From: UBA6398 sp963660485
Lineage (GTDB): Bacteria > Bacteroidota > Bacteroidia > Bacteroidales > Bacteroidaceae
NCBI GenBank assembly: GCA_963660485.1
Contig: CAVKYH010000007.1
Location: 46,742 to 110,741, forward strand
Direction of reading: 5' to 3'
Length of the DNA stretch: 64,000 nucleotides
Shown piece after piece: positions 18,939 to 27,501 of the stretch. Position 1 is the first letter of the stretch, and each line of letters opens with the position of its first letter. The translations under genes were made by a program, and so were the position numbers. The notes under the pieces are model-generated. The model saw only the letters and a list, made by a program, of their open reading frames with translations, ran no database searches and was not told where the DNA came from.

Positions 18939-21125
18939 ATGTACAAGAAACTATTGAGCGTATTTGCCCTTGCAATAATTCCGGCATGCGCTCTTTTGGC
19001 ACAGGAATACCGACTTTCCACGCCAAACACCACACTTATTTTAAACAACGACAATGGTCTGGCACGCATTGTCTATTATGGTCCCAAAGTAGATGAGTCA
19101 ACATCTACCGCAGCTATGCGCGACGCACGAATGACATTTGACCGAGAATCTTATTATGTGTTCGGAGTTAATTCTATGGAAGAAAGAGCGCTCGCGGTAA
19201 CCCAGCCCGACGGAAGTCTGACGGTTGACCTCGGAGTGGAAAGCATCAAAAAAACTTCTGACTCTGACGGCAGCATCATTGAAATCGACATGAAAGACAA
19301 GGTGTACCCTTTCTATGTGCGCCAATACTTCAAGGCTTACAACGGAACGGACATCATTTCCACATGGACCGACATAGTAAATTCTGCAAAGAAGCCCGTT
19401 TCGCTCGAACTCTTTGCTTCGGCGCAGATTCCCATTATGCGCAGCGACAACTACATAACTCATTTCCACGGAAGCTGGGCTGCTGAAAGTTTTGTCAACG
19501 AACAGAAAATTACCGACGGACAGTTTGTGATTTCCAACAAATATGGTATTCAAAACACCCATGCCGACAACCCAAGCGTTATGATTTCGGTGGGCGGACA
19601 AGCGTCGGAAAACAGCGGAACTGTATTCGGCGGCACGCTTGCATGGACCGGAAATTACAAAATAAAGACAAGAGCTGCAAGCCATAACTTCCTTGAAGTT
19701 CTTGCAGGCATCAACGAAGAAACTTCACGCTATATTCTTGACGGCGGAAAGACTTTCACCACTCCGGAATTCATTATGACTTATTCTACAGAGGGTAAAG
19801 GTGGTGTGAGCCGCGCTTTCCACCGCTGGGCACGCAAGTACGCTCTTTGCCACGGCGACCAAGAGAGAATGATATTGCTCAACTCTTGGGAGGGAGTGTA
19901 TTTCGACATCAACGAGCCCACTATGGATCAGATGATGGGCGACATTGCTTCGCTCGGAGGCGAACTTTTCGTAATGGACGACGGTTGGTTTGGCGACAAA
20001 TACCCACGCGATAACGACCATACGAGTCTTGGCGACTGGATGGTCTGCAAAAAGAAATTGCCCAACGGCATAAAATCTCTTACCGACGATGCAAAGAAAC
20101 ACAACATCAAGTTTGGTATTTGGATTGAGCCGGAAATGATCAATACTAAGAGCGAACTGTTTGAAAAACATCCCGACTGGGCTTTGAGCAGCAGCAACCG
20201 CCCGTTGATTCAAAGCCGTGGCGGCACGCAGATGGTGCTTGATCTCACAAATCCCAAGGTTCAGGATTATGTGTTCTCTGTTTTCGACAATGTGATGACG
20301 CAGGCTCCCGATATTGCATACATCAAATGGGACGCGAACTCAAACATCTTGAACTACGGTTCCCACTATCTTAAAGCCGATCGCCAATCTCAGATTTACA
20401 TTGACTATCAACTTGGCCTCCGCAACGTGATGAAACGTATCCGTGCCAAATATCCCAACGTTGTTGTCCAGGCTTGCGCCGGCGGTGGCGGTCGTGTGAA
20501 TTATGGCATGCTGCCTTACTTTGACGAATATTGGACTTCCGACGACACAGATGCCTTCCAGCGTTTGTTCATTCAGTGGGGAACTTCGCACTTCTATCCC
20601 GCAATCGGTATGGGCTCCCATGTTAGCGCAACGCCCAACCATCAAACGGGTCGCGTAACGCCTTTGAAATTCCGTTTCGACGTTGCAATGCAAGGACGTC
20701 TCGGTATGGAACTCCAACCCAAGAATATGAACGACAAGGAAAAGGAATTTGCGAAACGCGCAATTGCCGCCTACAAAGACGTTCGTCGCGTTGTGCAAAT
20801 GGGAGATCTGTATCGCCTCAATTCTCCGTATGATGACGATTATGTAACATCGCTTATGTATAGCAGCGAAGACAAGTCGAAAGCTGTTTTCTATGTTTAT
20901 CGCGACCACAAGTTCTGCTCTATTCAGAACGACCCCGTTATCCGTCTTGACGGCGTGGACGAAAACAAGAACTACAAGTTCACCGACATCACTCCGCTTG
21001 ATCCCAATCGTCCCCATGCGCTTAATGGCAAAGTGATCAGCGGACGTGCACTCAAAAATACCGGTATCCGTGTGAATCTCGACGGAGATTTCTCGAGCGC
21101 GGTGTTCAAACTCGAAGCACAATAA
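18939..21125 (+). CDS. Secreted GH36 alpha-galactosidase
   Basis: This 728-residue enzyme has a signal peptide and hydrolyses alpha-1,6-linked galactosides such as melibiose or raffinose. The N-terminal beta-supersandwich (about 30-300) precedes the TIM barrel. The catalytic nucleophile is Asp465 in YIKWDANS and the acid/base is Asp535 in WTSDDTDAFQR. LNSWEGVYFDINEP, FVMDDGWFG and GIWIEPEMIN are the usual substrate-site segments. It ends with a strong terminator. No transporter gene accompanies it. Confidence 0.95.
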   Translation: MYKKLLSVFALAIIPACALLAQEYRLSTPNTTLILNNDNGLARIVYYGPKVDESTSTAAMRDARMTFDRESYYVFGVNSMEERALAVTQPDGSLTVDLGVESIKKTSDSDGSIIEIDMKDKVYPFYVRQYFKAYNGTDIISTWTDIVNSAKKPVSLELFASAQIPIMRSDNYITHFHGSWAAESFVNEQKITDGQFVISNKYGIQNTHADNPSVMISVGGQASENSGTVFGGTLAWTGNYKIKTRAASHNFLEVLAGINEETSRYILDGGKTFTTPEFIMTYSTEGKGGVSRAFHRWARKYALCHGDQERMILLNSWEGVYFDINEPTMDQMMGDIASLGGELFVMDDGWFGDKYPRDNDHTSLGDWMVCKKKLPNGIKSLTDDAKKHNIKFGIWIEPEMINTKSELFEKHPDWALSSSNRPLIQSRGGTQMVLDLTNPKVQDYVFSVFDNVMTQAPDIAYIKWDANSNILNYGSHYLKADRQSQIYIDYQLGLRNVMKRIRAKYPNVVVQACAGGGGRVNYGMLPYFDEYWTSDDTDAFQRLFIQWGTSHFYPAIGMGSHVSATPNHQTGRVTPLKFRFDVAMQGRLGMELQPKNMNDKEKEFAKRAIAAYKDVRRVVQMGDLYRLNSPYDDDYVTSLMYSSEDKSKAVFYVYRDHKFCSIQNDPVIRLDGVDENKNYKFTDITPLDPNRPHALNGKVISGRALKNTGIRVNLDGDFSSAVFKLEAQ

Positions 21126-21154
21126 GCAAACAGAAACAATCTGTATTCAGACAA

Positions 21155-21185
21155 AATCCCCGTACTGTCAGTGCGGGGATTTTTA
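21155..21185 (+). terminator. Intrinsic terminator of the alpha-galactosidase gene
   Basis: The stem AATCCCCG (21155-21162) pairs with CGGGGATT (about 21174-21181) and is followed by a T run. Repeat A4 begins about 70 bases further on. Confidence 0.87.
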
Positions 21186-21256
21186 TTTGCTCGTTTTCAG
21201 TGTTTTATGCCATGTTGTTTCGCAATTACAAGACATGCTTTTTTCTACATCGGTTG

Positions 21257-21329
21257 TCGTAAAAATTCCAAGGCATCTAATTTAAATTCCGACGCATCTA
21301 ATTTAAATTACATGGCCCGGAGTTTTCGC
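21257..21329. repeat. Mosaic palindromic repeat A4
   Basis: It has the same three words as A3 (ccaaggcatct, ccgacgcatct, acatggcccgg), the same spacers and the same downstream flank agcacctcgtgt. It lies between the alpha-galactosidase terminator and the uvrB promoter. Confidence 0.88.
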
Positions 21330-21359
21330 GAAAAAGCACCTCGTGTCTAAGCAGTCGTA

Positions 21360-21393
21360 TTTGCACTGCATTGCATTCAATTTATTAACTTTG
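21360..21393 (+). promoter_or_regulatory. Probable uvrB promoter with very short leader
   Basis: TTTG (21360-21363) and TAACTTTG (21386-21393) fit the Bacteroidetes -33/-7 pattern, with a slightly long 22-base spacer. The -7 box ends only eight bases before the uvrB ATG, so the transcript would be leaderless or almost so. Confidence 0.55.
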
Positions 21394-21401
21394 CAGTCCG
21401 T

Positions 21402-23417
21402 ATGAAATTCTTTGAAATCAACTCTCCCTACAAGCCCACGGGCGATCAGCCGCAGGCTATCAGGAAACTTACCCAAGGAGTAAAGGAAGGACTTCCCGGG
21501 CAAGTGTTGTTGGGAGTAACAGGTTCGGGCAAGACTTTCACGATAGCCAATGTGGTGGCAAACGTAAACAAGCCAACGCTTGTATTGAGCCACAACAAGA
21601 CGCTTGCCGCCCAACTTTATAGTGAATTCAAAGGATTTTTTCCGAACAATTGCGTGGAATACTATGTTTCCTACTATGATTATTATCAGCCGGAAGCATA
21701 TATTCCGTCTACCGACACATATATCGAGAAAGATCTCAATATCAACGAGGAAATCGACAAGTTGCGCCTCAGGGCATTGTCGGCCTTGTTGTCGGGGCGG
21801 CGCGATGTAATTGTGGTTTCATCGGTTTCGTGCATCTATGGTATGGGCAACCCTTCGGCATTCTACGAGAACGTAATAAGTTTGAAGTGTGGAGAAACGA
21901 TAGAGCGCGATGTATTGCTGAAACAGCTTGTTGACAATCTGTATGTAAGAAACGACTTTGCTCCCGAGCACGGACAGTTTCGTGTGAAAGGCGAGACCGT
22001 GGACGTGATGCTGGCATATAGCGACGACATGGTGAGGATTTCTTTTTGGGGCGACGAGATAACCGACATCGAAGAGCGTGATCCCGTGAGCGGAATGCTT
22101 GTTTCATCGTTCGACGAATACAAGATTTATCCCGCCAACCTATTTGTTACAAGCGAAGGCACACTCGATCGCGCCATTGGCAATATAAAGAAAGATCTTG
22201 CCAATCAAGTGGTGAAATTCAACGTAGAAGGAAAGTTTGTTGAAGCAAAACGTCTGAACGAACGCGTGAACTACGACATGGAAATGATAAAGGAAACGGG
22301 GCATTGCAGCGGTATAGAAAACTATTCCCGTTACTTCGACGGCCGTGAGCCGGGCACCCGTCCCTATTGCCTGCTCGATTTCTTTCCCAAGGACTATCTG
22401 ATGGTTATAGACGAGAGTCATGTGAGCGTTCCGCAGATAAATGCGATGTATGGCGGAGACCGTTCGCGCAAACTCTCACTCGTGGATTACGGTTTCCGTT
22501 TGCCGGCAGCTCTTGACAACCGCCCGTTGAAATTCGAGGAATTCCAAAAACTCTCCCCGCAGATAATATATGTAAGCGCTACGCCCGCCGATTACGAATT
22601 GCAGCAATCAGAAGGCGTTGTTGTGGAACAGTTAATCCGCCCGACAGGTTTGCTTGATCCGCAAATCATAATCCGTCCGGAATCCAACGAGATTGACGAC
22701 CTCGTGGAAGAGATTTATGTAAGAAAGGAAAAGGACGAGAGGGTGCTTGTTACAACTCTTACAAAAAAGATGGCAGAGGAACTTTCGGAATATCTGCTCA
22801 ACATCGGTATAAAAACAAGCTACATTCACAGCGATGTGGACACCCTTGAACGCATAAAGATTATGGAAGGATTGCGAAGCGGGATATACGACGTGGTTGT
22901 GGGCGTGAATCTTTTGCGCGAGGGACTTGATTTGCCCGAAGTATCGCTTGTAGCCGTATTGGATGCCGACAAGGAAGGATTCCTACGCTCCCACCGCTCG
23001 CTGATGCAGACCGCAGGACGCGCGGCACGAAACCTAAACGGAACGGTAATAATGTATGCCGAAAAAATAACGGAGAGCATGCAAAAGGTGATTGACGAAA
23101 CCGAACGGCATCGCTTTATACAAAAGAAATACAACGAAGAACATCATATCGTTCCCAAACAGGTGAAAAAAGCAATCGGGAACAACGAACTCGTAGCCCG
23201 TGCCAATGTGTACGAAGAGAAAGTGGATATTGCCGCAAGTATGGTAAAGGTTGCCGAAGACGTGGCAAAATACACCACTTCCGCCGATATAAAGAAAGCT
23301 ATCGAGGTTACGCGCAAAGAAATGACAGACGCTGCACACAGAATGGAGTTTGACAAAGCCGCCGTACTGCGCGATAAAATAATAGAACTGGAGAAATCTC
23401 TCTCAACACACAAATAG
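21402..23417 (+). CDS. uvrB: Excinuclease ABC subunit B
   Basis: UvrB is the damage-verifying helicase-like subunit of nucleotide excision repair. The 671-residue protein has Walker A GVTGSGKT (38-45), the DNA-inserting beta-hairpin region YVSYYDYYQPEAYIP, the Walker B-like DESH, helicase motif VSATPADYEL, motif VI QTAGRAARN, and a C-terminal UVR motif (EMTDAAHRMEFDKAAVLRDK) that meets UvrC. Length is normal. The gene is monocistronic. Confidence 0.98.
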   Translation: MKFFEINSPYKPTGDQPQAIRKLTQGVKEGLPGQVLLGVTGSGKTFTIANVVANVNKPTLVLSHNKTLAAQLYSEFKGFFPNNCVEYYVSYYDYYQPEAYIPSTDTYIEKDLNINEEIDKLRLRALSALLSGRRDVIVVSSVSCIYGMGNPSAFYENVISLKCGETIERDVLLKQLVDNLYVRNDFAPEHGQFRVKGETVDVMLAYSDDMVRISFWGDEITDIEERDPVSGMLVSSFDEYKIYPANLFVTSEGTLDRAIGNIKKDLANQVVKFNVEGKFVEAKRLNERVNYDMEMIKETGHCSGIENYSRYFDGREPGTRPYCLLDFFPKDYLMVIDESHVSVPQINAMYGGDRSRKLSLVDYGFRLPAALDNRPLKFEEFQKLSPQIIYVSATPADYELQQSEGVVVEQLIRPTGLLDPQIIIRPESNEIDDLVEEIYVRKEKDERVLVTTLTKKMAEELSEYLLNIGIKTSYIHSDVDTLERIKIMEGLRSGIYDVVVGVNLLREGLDLPEVSLVAVLDADKEGFLRSHRSLMQTAGRAARNLNGTVIMYAEKITESMQKVIDETERHRFIQKKYNEEHHIVPKQVKKAIGNNELVARANVYEEKVDIAASMVKVAEDVAKYTTSADIKKAIEVTRKEMTDAAHRMEFDKAAVLRDKIIELEKSLSTHK

Positions 23418-23596
23418 TAACGTTCCCTACCCTATTTGTTTGGTTTATTTCCGGGTTGAGTAAAAAGAATAGGGTTTCCCGCTCAAAAAGATAGAATATT
23501 GTCAGAGCAGACTCGCGATATACCACAAATTAGACAGTATATATTGCGATTTTGACGTTATTTTAAAGCGCACAAATAAGATTTTATTCACTTTCT

Positions 23597-23627
23597 TTTG
23601 CGGCAAAAATAAATCTTCGTACTTTTG
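23597..23627 (+). promoter_or_regulatory. Promoter of the lplA-gcv operon
   Basis: TTTG (23597-23600) and TACTTTTG (23620-23627) are separated by exactly 19 bases, matching the Bacteroidetes sigma-ABfr consensus. The expected start near 23634 leaves a leader of about 30 bases. No glycine riboswitch is visible. Confidence 0.85.
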
Positions 23628-23665
23628 AAAAGTAAATCGAAGAGTGATACGAATCGGGAAATGGT

Positions 23666-24646
23666 ATGTATTTCGTAGAACTACCTGATATAGGGCAGCA
23701 AAAATTGTCGTTCTATCTTGCAGCAGAGGAATATGCGGCGAGAGAACTCGATGCGGACCCGCTTTTCTTTTATTGGCAAGTAGAACCAACCGTGATATTC
23801 GGCCGAAACCAAAACATGGAAAGCGAAGTGAACGTGGAATACTGCCGTAGACACAATATAAATTTGTTCCGTCGCAAAAGCGGAGGCGGTTGTGTGTATG
23901 CAGATCTCGACAATCTCATGCTCTGCTACATTGCAAAAGGCGAAGATGTGCAACTCACCTATTCAAACTATATAACAATTGTGTTGGGTGCGCTAAAACG
24001 CCTTGGTCTTAATGTTTCGGCCACAGGACGAAACGACATAACCATAGACGGTAAGAAAGTGAGCGGTTCGGCGTTTTATCATCTGCCTAATGGGAAAAAC
24101 ATTGTGCATAGCACATTGCTCTATGATACCGACTTGGACAATATGACAGGCTGTTTAACACCGCCAAACGAGAAACTCGTGGCAAAAGGTGTGGAAAGCG
24201 TGAGAAGCAGGATTGCTTTCTTGAAAAACTATACCCAATATTCTTTGAACGATATCAAGGATAGTTTGCGCAAGATGCTTTGTGGGACAAACAGCATCAA
24301 ACTAACAGAAAAAGATATCGAGTCTATTCGCGAAATAGAGAAGACATATCTCGATCCCGACTTTTTCTATGGCAAAGGCAAGCATTGGAACGTGATGAAA
24401 AAAGGACGTGTCGAAGGCTGCGGCGACATAGAAATACACCTTTCGCTGAGAGGAAAAATCATTTCTTCAGTAGAATTCGAAGGAGATTACTTTGTGGTAG
24501 GAGATTTGAACGGAGAATTTCTCCCGGCATTGCGTGGAAAACAATTGGAACCGGACGAATTGCGCAGTGTGTTCGAGCAATTTCCTCCACAAAAGTATGT
24601 ACGCGGTTTGAACGCCGAAAGTTTATTGAAATTAATAACAGAATAA
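23666..24646 (+). CDS. lplA: Lipoate-protein ligase
   Basis: This enzyme attaches lipoate to the lysine of lipoyl domains, here most likely GcvH encoded just downstream. The 326-residue protein has the family motif FRRKSGGGCVYADLDNL in the N-terminal half, GRNDITIDGKKVSGSAF with the catalytic lysine, and an accessory C-terminal domain (about 245-326). It is the first gene of the glycine cleavage operon, 21 bases ahead of gcvT, which ties its job to GcvH lipoylation. The start at the ATG at 23666 follows a good promoter. Confidence 0.9.
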   Translation: MYFVELPDIGQQKLSFYLAAEEYAARELDADPLFFYWQVEPTVIFGRNQNMESEVNVEYCRRHNINLFRRKSGGGCVYADLDNLMLCYIAKGEDVQLTYSNYITIVLGALKRLGLNVSATGRNDITIDGKKVSGSAFYHLPNGKNIVHSTLLYDTDLDNMTGCLTPPNEKLVAKGVESVRSRIAFLKNYTQYSLNDIKDSLRKMLCGTNSIKLTEKDIESIREIEKTYLDPDFFYGKGKHWNVMKKGRVEGCGDIEIHLSLRGKIISSVEFEGDYFVVGDLNGEFLPALRGKQLEPDELRSVFEQFPPQKYVRGLNAESLLKLITE

Positions 24647-24667
24647 TATATAAAAACGTGTGATAAC

Positions 24668-25774
24668 ATGGAAACAGTGAAAACAGAAAACAAGAGAACC
24701 TGCCTATACAACAATCATGTGGCGCTCGACGCGTTGATAAGCCCGTTTGGAGGCTTTGACATGCCCATACAATATTCCGACATCATAAGCGAGCATAATG
24801 CTGTGCGTCATGATTGCGGCGTATTCGATGTTTCCCACATGGGAGAGGTTAGAATCACTGGCAAAGATGCAGAACGTTACGTTCAGCACATATTTACCAA
24901 CGATGTAAGCCAAGAAGTTGTAGGTAAAATCCAATACGGCATCATGCTTTATCCTAATGGAGGAGCCGTTGACGATTTGCTCGTTTACAAAATGGGAGAA
25001 AACGATTTCTTCCTCGTTATAAATGCAGCCAATATCGACAAAGACGTAGAATGGATGAACGCAAACAACGACGGCTTTGAGGTGAACATCGACAATCAAA
25101 GTGAGAAATATGGTCAAATCGCTGTGCAAGGGCCAAAAAGCGAGAGCGTAGTGGAATCTGTTCTTGGTTTGAAAGTAGCCGAACTCACATTCTATACATT
25201 CAAGACCATAGAGCATGAAGGCGAAACGCTCATCGTAAGCCGCACGGGATATACAGGCGAAGACGGCTTTGAAATATACGGAAGCCATGGCTATATAATA
25301 AGTGCATGGGAGAAGTTGATTGAAAGCAAACAAGCAAAACCGTGCGGACTTGGTGCTCGCGATACCTTGCGTTTTGAAGTGGGATTGCCCTTATATGGCG
25401 ACGAACTCAGCCAAGATATATCTCCGATAGAAGCAGGTCTGGGTATTTTTGTGAAAACCGACAAACCTGAATTTATTGGTCGCGATGCAATGATAAAGCA
25501 GAAGACCGAGGGCACACTCCATAAGATAATAGGTCTGGAACTTGAAGACCGCGCTATACCTCGTCATGGATACGAAGTAATAAGTGGCGATAAAGTTGTG
25601 GGATATGTTACAACAGGCTATTCTTCTATATCAACAGGTAAAAGTGTTGCGATGGCGTTGGTTGAAAAAGAATATTCTGTGCTTGGAGAAAAACTGCAGG
25701 TGAAAATTCACCGCAAATTGCACAACGCAACTATTACAAAAAAGAAATTCTACAATAAAAACTATAAAAAATAA
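24668..25774 (+). CDS. gcvT: Glycine cleavage T protein (aminomethyltransferase)
   Basis: GcvT transfers the methylene group from the aminomethyl-lipoyl arm of GcvH to tetrahydrofolate and releases ammonia. The 368-residue protein has GVFDVSHMGEVRITGKDAE near residue 55, the folate-site region YTGEDGFEIYG, and GLGARDTLRFEVGLPLYG with the conserved ARDTLR. Length is normal. It lies between lplA and gcvH with 8 bases to gcvH. Confidence 0.97.
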   Translation: METVKTENKRTCLYNNHVALDALISPFGGFDMPIQYSDIISEHNAVRHDCGVFDVSHMGEVRITGKDAERYVQHIFTNDVSQEVVGKIQYGIMLYPNGGAVDDLLVYKMGENDFFLVINAANIDKDVEWMNANNDGFEVNIDNQSEKYGQIAVQGPKSESVVESVLGLKVAELTFYTFKTIEHEGETLIVSRTGYTGEDGFEIYGSHGYIISAWEKLIESKQAKPCGLGARDTLRFEVGLPLYGDELSQDISPIEAGLGIFVKTDKPEFIGRDAMIKQKTEGTLHKIIGLELEDRAIPRHGYEVISGDKVVGYVTTGYSSISTGKSVAMALVEKEYSVLGEKLQVKIHRKLHNATITKKKFYNKNYKK

Positions 25775-25782
25775 ATAGAGCT

Positions 25783-26160
25783 ATGGCTAAAACAATCGAA
25801 GGCTTGTACTACAGCGAAACACACGAATATGTTCGTGTAGAAGGAGAATATGGTTATGTCGGCATTACCGATTATGCACAACAGCAATTAGGAAATGTGG
25901 TGTATGTCGATATGCCGGAAGAAGGAGATGAAGTTACCGCCGGAGAAGAATTCGGCGCAGTGGAAAGCGTAAAGGCTGCAAGCGATCTCATTTCGCCTGT
26001 AAGCGGAGTTGTTGAGGAAGTAAACAGCGACCTGGAAGACAATCCCGGAAATATTAATGCTGATGCTTTCGCGAATTGGATTATCAAAGTAAAGATTTCC
26101 GACAAGTCTGAATTGGATTCTTTACTCAGTGCTGACCAATACAAAGAATTGGAAAAATAA
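25783..26160 (+). CDS. gcvH: Glycine cleavage H protein
   Basis: GcvH is the lipoyl carrier that shuttles the aminomethyl group between the P, T and L proteins. The 125-residue protein has the lipoylation site GAVESVKAASDLISPVSG with the modified lysine at residue 64, and the flanking EEVNSDLEDNPGNIN. Length is normal. It is followed by gcvPA after 12 bases. Confidence 0.98.
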   Translation: MAKTIEGLYYSETHEYVRVEGEYGYVGITDYAQQQLGNVVYVDMPEEGDEVTAGEEFGAVESVKAASDLISPVSGVVEEVNSDLEDNPGNINADAFANWIIKVKISDKSELDSLLSADQYKELEK

Positions 26161-26172
26161 TCTGCAAAAATT

Positions 26173-27498
26173 ATGTCTCAAAAATATTTGCCCCAAACAG
26201 AAAGCGACATCAAGGAAATGCTTGCTGTCGCGGGGGTAAAGTCTCTCGAAGATTTGTATTCCGATGTGCCGGAATCTCTACGCTTGAAAAGAGACTACAG
26301 ATTACCAAAAGGAAAATCAGAGGCTGAAATACGCAAGGTTTTCAACGAACTTGCCTGCAAGAACAAACAACTTGTTTGCTTTGGCGGCGCTGGAGTTTAT
26401 GATCATTACGTACCTGCTGTTTCTGATTACATAGCTTCGCGTTCAGAATTTCTCACAAGCTATACGCCGTATCAAGCAGAAATATCCCAAGGTACGCTGC
26501 AATATATTTTCGAATATCAATCGATGATGGCAGAACTCACAGGAATGGATGTTTCAAACGCAAGTCTTTATGACGGCGCAACAGCAACTGCGGAAGCAAT
26601 AATGACAGCAGTAGCCGTTACAAAGAAAAAAACGCGCGTTTTACTGAGTTCTACTCTGAATCCTCAGATTATAAAAGTTGCAGAAACATACGCAAAATTC
26701 CAAGGTGTAGCCTTGACTATAATTCCTGAAAAAAACGGTGTTACCGACCTTGAATTTGTAAGTGCAGAACTTGCAAAAGGAGATATTGCCGGTGTGATCG
26801 TTCCTCTTCCAAATTATTACGGTATAGTTGAAGACTTCACGGGCTTGGCCGATGAGATACATAATGCCAAAGCCATATTAATTATGGAATGCGTGGCAAG
26901 TGATTTGGCATTACTAAAAACACCTGGAGAATGGGGCGCAGACATTGCCGTAGGTAGTGGACAATCCTTGGGATTGCCGATGTCGTACGGCGGCGCAAAT
27001 ATGGGATTCTTCTGTACTCGCAACATGTTTTTGCGTAAAATGCCGGGGAGAATTGTCGGAGCAACGGTTGATCATGACGGGAAACGTGCTTTCTGTCTTA
27101 CTTTGCAGACTCGCGAGCAGCATATTCGTCGTGAGAAAGCTACTTCAAACATTTGCTCAAATGAAGGAATGCAGACGCTTTATGTGGCGATATATCTCTC
27201 ACTTATGGGCAAAAAAGGATTGTGTGAAGCTGCAACCAAATCGTATAACGGTGCCCACTATCTTTATGAAGAACTTTTGAAGACCGAGAAATTCTCAAAG
27301 GTCTTTGATGCTCCGTTTTTTAATGAGTTTTGTCTGGAAATCAAAGGCTGTCCTGAAAAATGGGCAAAGATTTGTGAAGATGCTGGTTTCTTCGGCGGCG
27401 TAAATATAAAAGGAACAAATCGTATTTTGTTTGCCGTTACAGAGCTTCGTTCTAAGGAAGAAATTGACGCTTTGGTTTTACTAACAAATAAGCTTTGA
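26173..27498 (+). CDS. gcvPA: Glycine dehydrogenase (decarboxylating) subunit 1
   Basis: This is the N-terminal half of the P protein, which decarboxylates glycine. The 441-residue protein has FGGAGVYDHYVPAVSDYI, TPYQAEISQGTLQYIFEYQ and MTELTGMDVSNASLYDG-like segments (here MAELTGMDVSNASLYDGA), all typical of the alpha subunit. It lacks the PLP lysine, which sits in GcvPB. In many Bacteroidales gcvP is a single long gene; here it is split, with 3 bases to gcvPB. Confidence 0.96.
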   Translation: MSQKYLPQTESDIKEMLAVAGVKSLEDLYSDVPESLRLKRDYRLPKGKSEAEIRKVFNELACKNKQLVCFGGAGVYDHYVPAVSDYIASRSEFLTSYTPYQAEISQGTLQYIFEYQSMMAELTGMDVSNASLYDGATATAEAIMTAVAVTKKKTRVLLSSTLNPQIIKVAETYAKFQGVALTIIPEKNGVTDLEFVSAELAKGDIAGVIVPLPNYYGIVEDFTGLADEIHNAKAILIMECVASDLALLKTPGEWGADIAVGSGQSLGLPMSYGGANMGFFCTRNMFLRKMPGRIVGATVDHDGKRAFCLTLQTREQHIRREKATSNICSNEGMQTLYVAIYLSLMGKKGLCEAATKSYNGAHYLYEELLKTEKFSKVFDAPFFNEFCLEIKGCPEKWAKICEDAGFFGGVNIKGTNRILFAVTELRSKEEIDALVLLTNKL

Positions 27499-27501
27499 GA
27501 A

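Noticed and set aside
23418..23665. A glycine riboswitch ahead of the lplA-gcv operon
   Set aside because: The leader from the promoter at 23597-23627 is only about 30 bases, too short for a glycine aptamer.
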